From positions 1 to 23,148 of IMG/VR virus record IMGVR_UViG_3300042731_000701: a stretch of 23,148 nt of DNA. The stretch is one strand, 5' to 3'. The translations under genes were made by a program, and so were the position numbers. Below the pieces are notes generated by a model that worked only from the letters and a program-made list of their open reading frames with translations, did no database searches and was not told where the DNA came from. This document shows, in pieces, positions 7,713 through 14,306 of the stretch (within the stretch, counting starts at the first letter, position 1; each line of letters begins with the position of its first letter). This stretch comes from a virus.

Positions 7713-8222
7713 TTAAATATAATAAAGACGCATTTGTATATGATCAACATACCACGTTGATGGAAGATTTACAAGGTATTCGCCCGTTGCGAATGCAATA
7801 CAACCGAAATTTGTATTTGTAACCTGAGACAAAGTCAATTCTGTTGACCATCTATCGAAACCGCCAACTGTATAAGTAGCATCTGTTCCTGTAAAATTAA
7901 GTCGTTTTTCTCCGAAAATAAGAGAACCAGTTTCATCTAATAAATACAACTGAAGCTCATTTGATGAACCTGCTATTTTATATCCCTTTACTTTTATTTC
8001 TGCGCTTATAATACTAGATGCAGGAATAGAAAAATTATAATTTTGTGTCCTTAAGCGTTGTGTGTTTTCAAGGGCCGTACTTATAATAGAAGTTGCATAA
8101 GTAGTATCAGCTGCTAAAACATTAGATGGATTGTTCCACGGATTATCTCCGATAGCAACATTATCAGCTAATCCTGGAGATTTCCACTCAGTTATCTTCA
8201 AACCAGAACCATTAAATAACAT
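7713..8222 (-). CDS. Small jelly-roll-like virion protein, putative receptor-binding or fibre component
   Basis: A 169-residue protein made almost entirely of one beta-rich domain. The reading frame is open further upstream, but the ATG at 8222 is chosen because it forms a TAATG junction with the previous stop. The domain has WNNPSNVLAADTTYAT, then NFSIPASSIISAEIKVKGY, then VGGFDRWSTELT. The same layout occurs in the C-terminal part of the Kelch protein at 14303-15922 (WTNASNLLVDDGNYAT, SPSIPSDATNIGCQIYY, FGGSAEDWGVTLT), so the two share a module. Its place after two fibre or receptor-binding genes suggests an exposed tail component. No exact function can be assigned. Confidence 0.78.
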   Translation of the reverse strand: MLFNGSGLKITEWKSPGLADNVAIGDNPWNNPSNVLAADTTYATSIISTALENTQRLRTQNYNFSIPASSIISAEIKVKGYKIAGSSNELQLYLLDETGSLIFGEKRLNFTGTDATYTVGGFDRWSTELTLSQVTNTNFGCIAFATGEYLVNLPSTWYVDHIQMRLYYI

Positions 8223-8812
8223 TATGAAGCATCCAAAATTGATAATGATCCAACCCAAGAAGTACCTGCATTTACAGTATAGAAATCAAGCACATCAACA
8301 GAACCAGCAGCTGTACTTAATGTGGGTTCTACGCCTACGTTCCATATAACTGATCCAGGCCAAGTTATAGTCCGGAAACCAGTACCATCCTGAGTAACAA
8401 TTAATCTAAATTGACCATATGTGCCTGAGGACGGAGGATTAGAAAAGGTTAAAGTACAATTAGAATCTAAAGTAATTCCATGTACATTACCATCCTCAAG
8501 ATCTATTGTCTCAGTTGCACCTGTAGATCCATGTGAATTATAGGTTAAACCATAATCCGATATTGTTTGAGCAGACGAAGTTCCGCCCGTTATAGTAGGA
8601 CCGTTAGTTAAAACGTATGTTAAATTAGCTGGTGTTAGAGCTCGATTTGTAGCTGTACCAGTAGCTGCTTCGGCATTCGTAGCTAGTTCTACAAACCCCT
8701 CAGCTGAATCAGACGCAGTAACAAGTACTGTATTAATATTAGTGAAGTTATCATCAAGTTCTTGATAAGTAAGGGCAGAGCCTTTACCTAGTCTTGTTAC
8801 AATTGTGACCAT
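8222..8812 (-). CDS. Tail fibre protein, short
   Basis: A 196-residue protein. The N-terminus VTRLGKGSALTYQELDDNFT is the common fibre opening seen in many phages (KGSxLTYxELDxNFxNLN), probably a virion-attachment segment. Residues 39-64 contain a tail-fibre repeat unit of the type GFVELATNAEAATG ... ALTPAN. The C-terminal ~110 residues form a beta domain with GNVHGITLDSNCTLTFSNPP and FRLIVTQDGTGFRTITWPG, typical of short phage fibre heads. It likely mediates host-surface contact as part of a fibre or spike. Both ends are TAATG junctions, so its translation is probably coupled to the genes on either side. Confidence 0.87.
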   Translation of the reverse strand: MVTIVTRLGKGSALTYQELDDNFTNINTVLVTASDSAEGFVELATNAEAATGTATNRALTPANLTYVLTNGPTITGGTSSAQTISDYGLTYNSHGSTGATETIDLEDGNVHGITLDSNCTLTFSNPPSSGTYGQFRLIVTQDGTGFRTITWPGSVIWNVGVEPTLSTAAGSVDVLDFYTVNAGTSWVGSLSILDAS

Positions 8813-9222
8813 TATTGTTCTGCCTTAAAAAATATTCCGGATAACGATAACCAAACACTAGTAGTAACGTAATTAATAATTACACTTCCATCAGGATATA
8901 TTAATACATCATAAGGATCTGCTTGGTATTGTACACTTATAAAAATTAATCGCTTAGTTGGTCTATAGCCTTGAGGTAATGTAAATAATGTAGTGCCGTT
9001 AGTTGTTGTACCGTCTTTTATTAGGCCTTGTAATTCAACAATACCACCAACTTTTCTGTATCTTGCACCCTGATATTCGCCACCAAGATCAACCCACGAG
9101 TTAAGTAAAGTTGGCGTATACCACTTAGTACCAACCACCCAATCATATAATCGGTGCACCCACGAAATAAGCTTCGATGATTCTCCTTCAAGTTGTGGCG
9201 GCTCAAGCCCTAAGATAGCCAT
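8812..9222 (-). CDS. Receptor-binding / tail fibre head-like protein
   Basis: A 136-residue protein. After a short N-terminal stretch (MAILGLEPPQLEGESSKLIS) comes a beta domain with WYTPTLLNSWVDLGGEYQGA, RKVGGIVELQGLIKDGT, LFTLPQGYRPTKR and WLSLSGIFFKAEQ. This series (PTLLNxW, GIVxLxGLIKxGT, FTLPxGYRP, DGxV, SLxGI) is the receptor-binding head domain found in many phage tail and baseplate proteins. It follows the gp10-like hub with a TAATG overlap and precedes the short fibre, so it probably sits at the tail tip. The receptor is unknown. Confidence 0.86.
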   Translation of the reverse strand: MAILGLEPPQLEGESSKLISWVHRLYDWVVGTKWYTPTLLNSWVDLGGEYQGARYRKVGGIVELQGLIKDGTTTNGTTLFTLPQGYRPTKRLIFISVQYQADPYDVLIYPDGSVIINYVTTSVWLSLSGIFFKAEQ

Positions 9223-11192
9223 TATTTGGTACCTGACAATAATGCAAGTTCAATAGCTTCTAGCCTATAAGGCTTAGCTGTTGTATATTCAAGTTCAAAA
9301 CTCCTGCGACTAAATCTGCCGCATCTAGTCAACTTACTTTTCTTGTAAGTATTTATCCTTCTCCCAGTAGGAGTTTCTCTTATCGTTAAATTTGAAACCG
9401 ATCCATCAAAATCTGAGTCTGGAACAAATGTAAATGTAGATGTACTTGATGTACAAGCTACAGTTTCTATATAAGTTCCATTGCTAGACCTAGTGGTCCC
9501 GCTATCCGAAGACCCTATTCGTGCAGTTATATTACCTGCTGTTACATTCGATAATGTAAAAGTGATAACATAATCTCGTCCGGATTGAAACAGATGAAAC
9601 GGAGTATTAGGCAATGTTCCTGTCGAACTTACTCCTACTGGAAATCCACCATAAATAAGATTACTCCCAGAAGGAACACACGTTGCAGTATTATCAGCAA
9701 AAATCCAGTCTCCTGTCGTATATGACCATAAATTAGAATCAGAAAATAATCTTGCTGAGTTCTGAATAAGTTCAGGACTATAGGTGTCAAATGACGAATC
9801 AGTTGAATACGAATCCGACCATCGAATTATCATCTGATTAGCATCTGCTGATGGAGCAGAACCAGCAGTCTCTTCTATATAATCTCCAGCTATAGAAAGT
9901 CTATTACAATACTTATACTTGGTAGTTCCAAAATCCATGTGTCCAGTACGTATTTTAAGAGTTTGATTAACGGATATTTCTTCTGCTTGCTCGACGTAGT
10001 CTGCATCCACATAACCACCTAAAACATAAATTGAACCACTCTGTCTATCTACAGGTAAGAAGTCGTCATAAACAGTGATTAGGTTTCCATTACTTAATAT
10101 TCCTTCGCCAAGTCTAACATCACTTCCTAATGCAAATGACCAGGAAATAATTGGAATAGAAACAGAATCTCCTAATTCTGCTAAATTGGTTCCTGCTAAA
10201 TACCAAAATCCTGTGGTTGTATCAAATATAAAAGTATAACTAGGAGTTATAACTCCGGAAACAAGTTTATAAGCTGTGAGGAAATATAAAGCCTTAGCTT
10301 GGCCGGGGATACCACTACCAATTAAGTAGCCCTCTTCGCGAGTAAGATAATTAGTAAGAAATACATCTAAACCAGGAGGAGATACTTTTGTAAGCCCAAA
10401 ATTTTCGAGTTTGTATACACCAACTCCCCCCTCCGGAGTTGTTCCAGGAAAAAGAATAATATTGCCTGTTTCCCAAACACCAGCCCCAGAAACACATCCT
10501 ACATTATGAAAAATATCTTGTCGGCGTGCTAACGGACTTCCTGTTGCATTGGCGTTGTCATAAAAGAATTCGCAGGTTTTTGAGCCTAGCGCGACTATAT
10601 TATCGTGATGCTTAGTTAAATATATTCCACTATCTTTATCACGCTCTGCTGTAATATAATCTAAAGCTCCCCAAGTTGTTGCGTCGCCATTAGCTGAATT
10701 ACTTATAGTACCATCCGATGATAATACATAAGCATAGTCATTTAGATTGACTAATCCATCCACTAAATCACTTGGAAAATCTGCATCAGTTATTTGTGTT
10801 AGTGTATTTCCAGAATCGATAGTCCACCCTTCGTCATTCTCAGGATCAATTAGAACTAGATCAGCTCCTACAGGATAGAAATATACTTTACTTGATCCTG
10901 ACGATATGGTACCAACAGTAGTAGCATAATTATTTTTGTATACGGTATCATCATTAACAAAATACCCAGCAGAATTATCGGCCCAATAAATATATCCTCT
11001 TCCTTTTTCAGTACCTGTATCGTTTTCCTCATATACATCAAAGCTCGGACGGCAAGTAACTACCACCTTATCATAAGGATCACTTTTCTGTATCTCAACT
11101 ATTCCATTTTTAATAAACGACGAAAAATTAGTGATTGAACTACCACTAAAATTTTCAATAGTTAAATCTACAGCTAAAGGTACACGATACAT
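9222..11192 (-). CDS. gp10-like tail hub / packaged-DNA stabilisation protein with probable inserted beta domain
   Basis: A 656-residue protein related to P22 gp10, the tail accessory factor that closes the head and holds the packaged genome. Residues 140-275 carry the clearest family blocks: LVNLNDYAYVLSSDGTISNS, WGALDYITAERDKDSGIYLT, ALGSKTCEFFYD, FHNVGCVSGAGVWETGN, GGVGVYKLENFGLTKVS. The family C-terminal block (YKKSKLTRCGRFSRRSFELE, then KPYRLEAIELALLSGT) is at 616-655. About 130 residues (475-607) rich in Ser/Thr/aromatics separate RWSDSYSTDSSFDTY from that block and resemble a carbohydrate-binding jelly roll; I infer an insertion. The start is one base after the stop of the gp4-like gene. 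The family call is from pattern recognition, not an alignment. Confidence 0.85.
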   Translation of the reverse strand: MYRVPLAVDLTIENFSGSSITNFSSFIKNGIVEIQKSDPYDKVVVTCRPSFDVYEENDTGTEKGRGYIYWADNSAGYFVNDDTVYKNNYATTVGTISSGSSKVYFYPVGADLVLIDPENDEGWTIDSGNTLTQITDADFPSDLVDGLVNLNDYAYVLSSDGTISNSANGDATTWGALDYITAERDKDSGIYLTKHHDNIVALGSKTCEFFYDNANATGSPLARRQDIFHNVGCVSGAGVWETGNIILFPGTTPEGGVGVYKLENFGLTKVSPPGLDVFLTNYLTREEGYLIGSGIPGQAKALYFLTAYKLVSGVITPSYTFIFDTTTGFWYLAGTNLAELGDSVSIPIISWSFALGSDVRLGEGILSNGNLITVYDDFLPVDRQSGSIYVLGGYVDADYVEQAEEISVNQTLKIRTGHMDFGTTKYKYCNRLSIAGDYIEETAGSAPSADANQMIIRWSDSYSTDSSFDTYSPELIQNSARLFSDSNLWSYTTGDWIFADNTATCVPSGSNLIYGGFPVGVSSTGTLPNTPFHLFQSGRDYVITFTLSNVTAGNITARIGSSDSGTTRSSNGTYIETVACTSSTSTFTFVPDSDFDGSVSNLTIRETPTGRRINTYKKSKLTRCGRFSRRSFELEYTTAKPYRLEAIELALLSGTK

Positions 11193-11193
11193 A

Positions 11194-12180
11194 CTAATAC
11201 TTCTCTAGATCTGGGTATAAACTCAATTCCATCATAGTGTCGCTGTTGAAAGCTTCCATTTCGGCTAAGGCAGCTTGTCGCTCAATACGAGACGCTACAT
11301 CACGAGGACACCCAACCTTATTAATAAGCCTGTTGGCTAGGTTAATCGACAATGCCCAAAAGAACTCTTGAGGAAATCCAATTGATCCAGCTGAAGCTGC
11401 TATAGAATCTGTAGCAGAAGATAACAACTGTGTAGGGGAGTGAACCCACAACACTAGACATTGATCCCAAGTACTAGGAGCTTGCCACACCCGCAAATCT
11501 CCAGTAACAACCTCACGATTATACATAAGTTGTGAGACTTGTCCTGTTGTAGTTTTATTAGGAAGATAATTATAATCCGAGTAATTGATAATATCTAATC
11601 CTAAATCAATATTTGTATGAAAATTACGTAAAGCTGCTGATATGATATTAAGTGGACGAGTCATTATACTACTCGAATACACCATGTCAAATGACGTATC
11701 AACATCATCAGTCAAGGCATCAGCAATTGTAAAGGTAGAACCTCCAGAAGAAACCGTAGTCCAGTGCACACTTCCATCAGCTTGAGGTATGCCTACTACT
11801 GAATCTGCGGCTATAGAAGTCGCGTCGTCCGTAGTTATAGACGTAGCTCCCGAGGATGCTGCTGACAATCCTACAGTGTTGTAATCATACACATAAGGAG
11901 CAAGCCCTGTTAAGCCAGGACTTACATAAGACGTGCTAGCACTTTGACTGAACACACTAGTATCATATTGATACTTATTCTTAACAAGAAAGAGAAAAGT
12001 TTCTTGTAGAGCAAATACATTGATTGATTTTTGCCACTCATACGCCAGCATAGCTAGGGTAGGAAGTGCAGAATCAAACTGAGCTGTATTATAAGTATCA
12101 CCTTCTTCTAGCACCTGAAGCTGTTCATAAGCTTCTTGGATTATAGAATCAACGGTTGCTACATAATTAGAATTGGCCAT
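11194..12180 (-). CDS. gp4-like head-tail adaptor / tail accessory protein
   Basis: A 328-residue protein with the N-terminal helical signature of the P22 gp4-like adaptor family: IIQEAYEQLQVLEEGDTYNT, then LPTLAMLAYEWQKSINVFAL and a short strand region with YQYDTS. In P22 the protein docks on the portal and forms the platform for gp10, matching its place immediately before the gp10-like gene. The middle (about 95-180) is a Ser/Thr/Asp-rich beta segment; the C-terminal ~130 residues return to helices (FFWALSINLANRLINKVG). It is considerably longer than P22 gp4, mainly because of this middle segment. The start is one base after the preceding stop (TAATATG). Confidence 0.82.
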   Translation of the reverse strand: MANSNYVATVDSIIQEAYEQLQVLEEGDTYNTAQFDSALPTLAMLAYEWQKSINVFALQETFLFLVKNKYQYDTSVFSQSASTSYVSPGLTGLAPYVYDYNTVGLSAASSGATSITTDDATSIAADSVVGIPQADGSVHWTTVSSGGSTFTIADALTDDVDTSFDMVYSSSIMTRPLNIISAALRNFHTNIDLGLDIINYSDYNYLPNKTTTGQVSQLMYNREVVTGDLRVWQAPSTWDQCLVLWVHSPTQLLSSATDSIAASAGSIGFPQEFFWALSINLANRLINKVGCPRDVASRIERQAALAEMEAFNSDTMMELSLYPDLEKY

Positions 12181-12181
12181 A

Positions 12182-12484
12182 TTAATCTACAGTAAAAGTT
12201 CCATCTGGAACGGCGCTAGTAGGATCAAGAAACGTAACATCAGTATATTCAGGTTCGGAGGGTGTTCTTACAGGTTCGTTTGCTTTTACTTTATCGTCCA
12301 CTGCTCTAACAAACTCTTGAGGATGTACAGGATCAAAACATCCATCTTTACACACCTTAAACGTTTTGTGTCCGCCCTTACTTCGTTCGACTACAATCTG
12401 ACTTGCGTATCGATGTTTACCGCACCGTTCGCACTCAACCCAGTGTTCACCAGATTTATAGCCAGGATTTAGTCCGTGCGACAT
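12182..12484 (-). CDS. Zinc-ribbon small virion-module protein
   Basis: A 100-residue protein with four cysteines arranged as a zinc ribbon: C18-x2-C21 (ECERCGKHRYASQ) and C45-x3-C49 (FKVCKDGCFDPVHPQE). The second knuckle runs into DPVHPQEF, a pattern I have seen in small phage proteins encoded among head-tail genes. The C-terminal half is acidic, proline-containing and likely flexible. The start is well supported: AAGGA lies 6 bases before the ATG and overlaps the TAA stop of the upstream gene. It could be a structural cofactor of the connector or a DNA-binding protein; the sequence does not decide. Confidence 0.8.
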   Translation of the reverse strand: MSHGLNPGYKSGEHWVECERCGKHRYASQIVVERSKGGHKTFKVCKDGCFDPVHPQEFVRAVDDKVKANEPVRTPSEPEYTDVTFLDPTSAVPDGTFTVD

Positions 12485-12493
12485 GACTAGTCC

Positions 12494-12808
12494 TTAAGGA
12501 GCAGAAGCTTGTAAAATATCAAATACAGTAGAATTTGTTCCTGCATGAGTTAATTTTAACCCGCATATTGGAGCTTTAATAGATTTAGCTGTGTTCGAAG
12601 TTGCGGCTGTCATGTCTGTTACATCATGCCAATCATCTGCAACCAAGGCTGCATAAACAATAGGATCATGAATATTTTTCAGCGTATATTGAACTGTATA
12701 AGAAGTACCAGCCTCATAATCAGCGGCCACAGACACATCACCACCAAAACGATCAACTGCAATAATTTTAGATGCAGCACTTGTAACAGTCACTGTAATA
12801 GGTTTCAT
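12494..12808 (-). CDS. Small conserved-looking beta protein, unknown function
   Basis: A 104-residue protein with no recognised family. It is rich in Thr, Val, Ala and Asp, with alternating hydrophobic residues (ITVTVTSAASKIIAV; TSYTVQYTLKNI; GLKLTHAGTNSTVFDILQ), which predicts a small beta sandwich. It has no signal peptide or membrane segment. Its ATG shares a base with the stop of the 49-residue miniprotein (TAATG), and GGAG lies 11 bases upstream. Lying between an adhesin cassette and connector genes, it is probably a small virion component, possibly a head or tail decoration. That is inference from context only. Confidence 0.7.
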   Translation of the reverse strand: MKPITVTVTSAASKIIAVDRFGGDVSVAADYEAGTSYTVQYTLKNIHDPIVYAALVADDWHDVTDMTAATSNTAKSIKAPICGLKLTHAGTNSTVFDILQASAP

Positions 12809-12957
12809 TAAGTTTTATTCTCCACAATATCATCCACAGGATCTGATTCCTTATCTTCTACTATAGAAGAAGTTCGTATAGTTAGGGTTTGAGCCCATAT
12901 AGTAGGGTCCCATATAGACTCGTCCCATATGTCAGCCCATATTATTCCAATGGCCAT
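12808..12957 (-). CDS. Tryptophan-repeat miniprotein, 49 residues
   Basis: A short gene that fills exactly what would otherwise be a 148-base gap. The ATG at 12957 and the TAA at 12808-12810 both form TAATG junctions with the neighbouring genes, and GGAG lies 11 bases upstream. The protein begins MAIGIIWADIWDESIWDPTI and continues WAQTLTIRTSS, then an acidic tail (VEDKESDPVDDIVENK). Trp occurs at 7, 11, 16 and 21, each preceded by Ile, giving an I-W-x-(2-3) repeat. Short IWAD/IWDx repeats occur in other phage tail-region proteins. Perfect nesting in the operon argues it is real. Function unknown; it may be an accessory or cap for the adhesin encoded just before it. Confidence 0.78.
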   Translation of the reverse strand: MAIGIIWADIWDESIWDPTIWAQTLTIRTSSIVEDKESDPVDDIVENKT

Positions 12958-14306
12958 TATATGCTAAACTCCGTTCCAGTACTTCCATTACCTGTAATAG
13001 TAACGGTATTAATCTCTTCTATATTAGCCGAAACATTACCATTACTAAATGTAAAAGAAGCTGTTATCGCATCTTGCGCTTCGCTCTGAACCTCAGCATC
13101 CCAAGCAGCATTCCACGGTATAGAAGTAAAAGCTGAACCATCGCCTTGAATAGCAGTAACAGCCGTAGAATTAGGAGCATCTACAAAGTCCATTTCATCA
13201 CCAGCCTTCGCAGGCGCGTAATTACCTTGCAATGTAGCAAGCGTCACGCCGTCAACGCCGGTTACAATATCCAGATCATTTTGAGCTGTGGTTTGTGCAG
13301 AAATAATCGCTGCCAATTGTGTGCTGTTACTGTCAATCTCGGATCTAATTTCAGCAACCGTTGGATCATTTAATGCAGCAATTGCACCCGGTATATCGTC
13401 GGTTTGCAGTTCGTTGGTATCAACCAAAATACTAGCTATTTCGGTGGCAATTTCTCCAAACGTCCCAGCACCAACATGGCCTGATTGCAATTCGTCCCAC
13501 ACACCATCTGCAATATCTGCAACGGTTAGACTTGAACCGCCGCCGACATCATCTTGTGTTTGCGCGCTGGCCGAATCAGCATTATCAAAAAACGTATTGA
13601 AATTTCCGGCAATGCGTCCGGACGATGATTCGGTTACAGAAGAACCACTGATCTGTTCAATATTGGCGTTGGCAACACCGCCTGACGTTGTGATCGCCCC
13701 GCCTGATACAATATCCGTTGCGGCAATATCATTCAGTCCGGCAATATCACTCTGCGTTTGCGCATGTTGTGTGTCTTGCGCAGTATCCAAAGCGTCTAAA
13801 GTAGTAATAGTTCCAGCTATACCTCCCACATTACCTGTAACACTACCTACTGAGCCTGATAGGTTTCCTGTAATGTCCATTGTTTGGTTAGGCAGATTAA
13901 TTGCAGTTAAATGGTCACCATCACCGCCGGCTTCAGTCAATCCAGACCCGTTATTATTAGCAGCCAATGGACCAGGAGCACTCGCAGCGAATAAATTATC
14001 ATATACCGCCTCTTCCAAAACGATAAATTCATGATAAACAGGCAGCGCACCAGTAGCATTAATACATAATTGCAACCGCCCAACCGTAGCCGTATCAGTC
14101 GCATCTAATGTGATCGTGTAATATCCAATCTCGTCATGTGTACCTCCGCCTGAGTTCTTAGCTACCATATTCCCGCCGTTAGCAGACAAGCGAATATCAG
14201 TATTAGCAATCGTCAAACCAGTTTCGGCTGTCACGCCATCTGTTGAATCAACAAACGGCCCAACTAGCACGGACTGCGATGCTGTTGATTGACGTAAATA
14301 AATCAT
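12957..14306 (-). CDS. Modular tail structural / adhesin protein
   Basis: A 449-residue protein, Ala/Thr/Ser/Gly/Asp-rich with almost no basic residues, typical of tail appendages. The N-terminal ~105 residues form a beta domain (VGPFVDSTDGVTAETGL, SANGGNMVAKNS, EIGYYTITLDATDTATVG, then VLEEAVYDNLF) seen at the start of many phage structural proteins. Next is a Gly/Val-rich repeat-like stretch (ITGNLSGSVGSVTGNVGG), likely a fibrous shaft. Further common modules are RIAGNFNTFFDN, VADIADGVWDELQSGHVGAG and a C-terminal ANIEEINTVTITGNGS. It overlaps the upstream Kelch gene by four bases (ATGA). GC is uneven inside the gene: about 37 percent at 12961-13020, 60 percent at 13201-13260. It is probably a fibre or baseplate-like adhesin. 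Confidence 0.82.
   Translation of the reverse strand: MIYLRQSTASQSVLVGPFVDSTDGVTAETGLTIANTDIRLSANGGNMVAKNSGGGTHDEIGYYTITLDATDTATVGRLQLCINATGALPVYHEFIVLEEAVYDNLFAASAPGPLAANNNGSGLTEAGGDGDHLTAINLPNQTMDITGNLSGSVGSVTGNVGGIAGTITTLDALDTAQDTQHAQTQSDIAGLNDIAATDIVSGGAITTSGGVANANIEQISGSSVTESSSGRIAGNFNTFFDNADSASAQTQDDVGGGSSLTVADIADGVWDELQSGHVGAGTFGEIATEIASILVDTNELQTDDIPGAIAALNDPTVAEIRSEIDSNSTQLAAIISAQTTAQNDLDIVTGVDGVTLATLQGNYAPAKAGDEMDFVDAPNSTAVTAIQGDGSAFTSIPWNAAWDAEVQSEAQDAITASFTFSNGNVSANIEEINTVTITGNGSTGTEFSI

Noticed and set aside
8223-8258. Twelve-residue N-terminal extension (MGWIIINFGCFI) of the small jelly-roll-like protein
   Set aside because: It overlaps the end of the preceding fibre gene, while the internal ATG at 8222 makes the TAATG junction used repeatedly in this operon.
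13288-14034. Long + strand open frame (248 codons) opposite the modular tail protein
   Set aside because: It lies antisense within the well-supported 12957-14306 gene, in its GC-richer part where stops are rarer, and its product (Ser/Ala/Pro/Val-rich, no motif) looks like a complementary-strand shadow.
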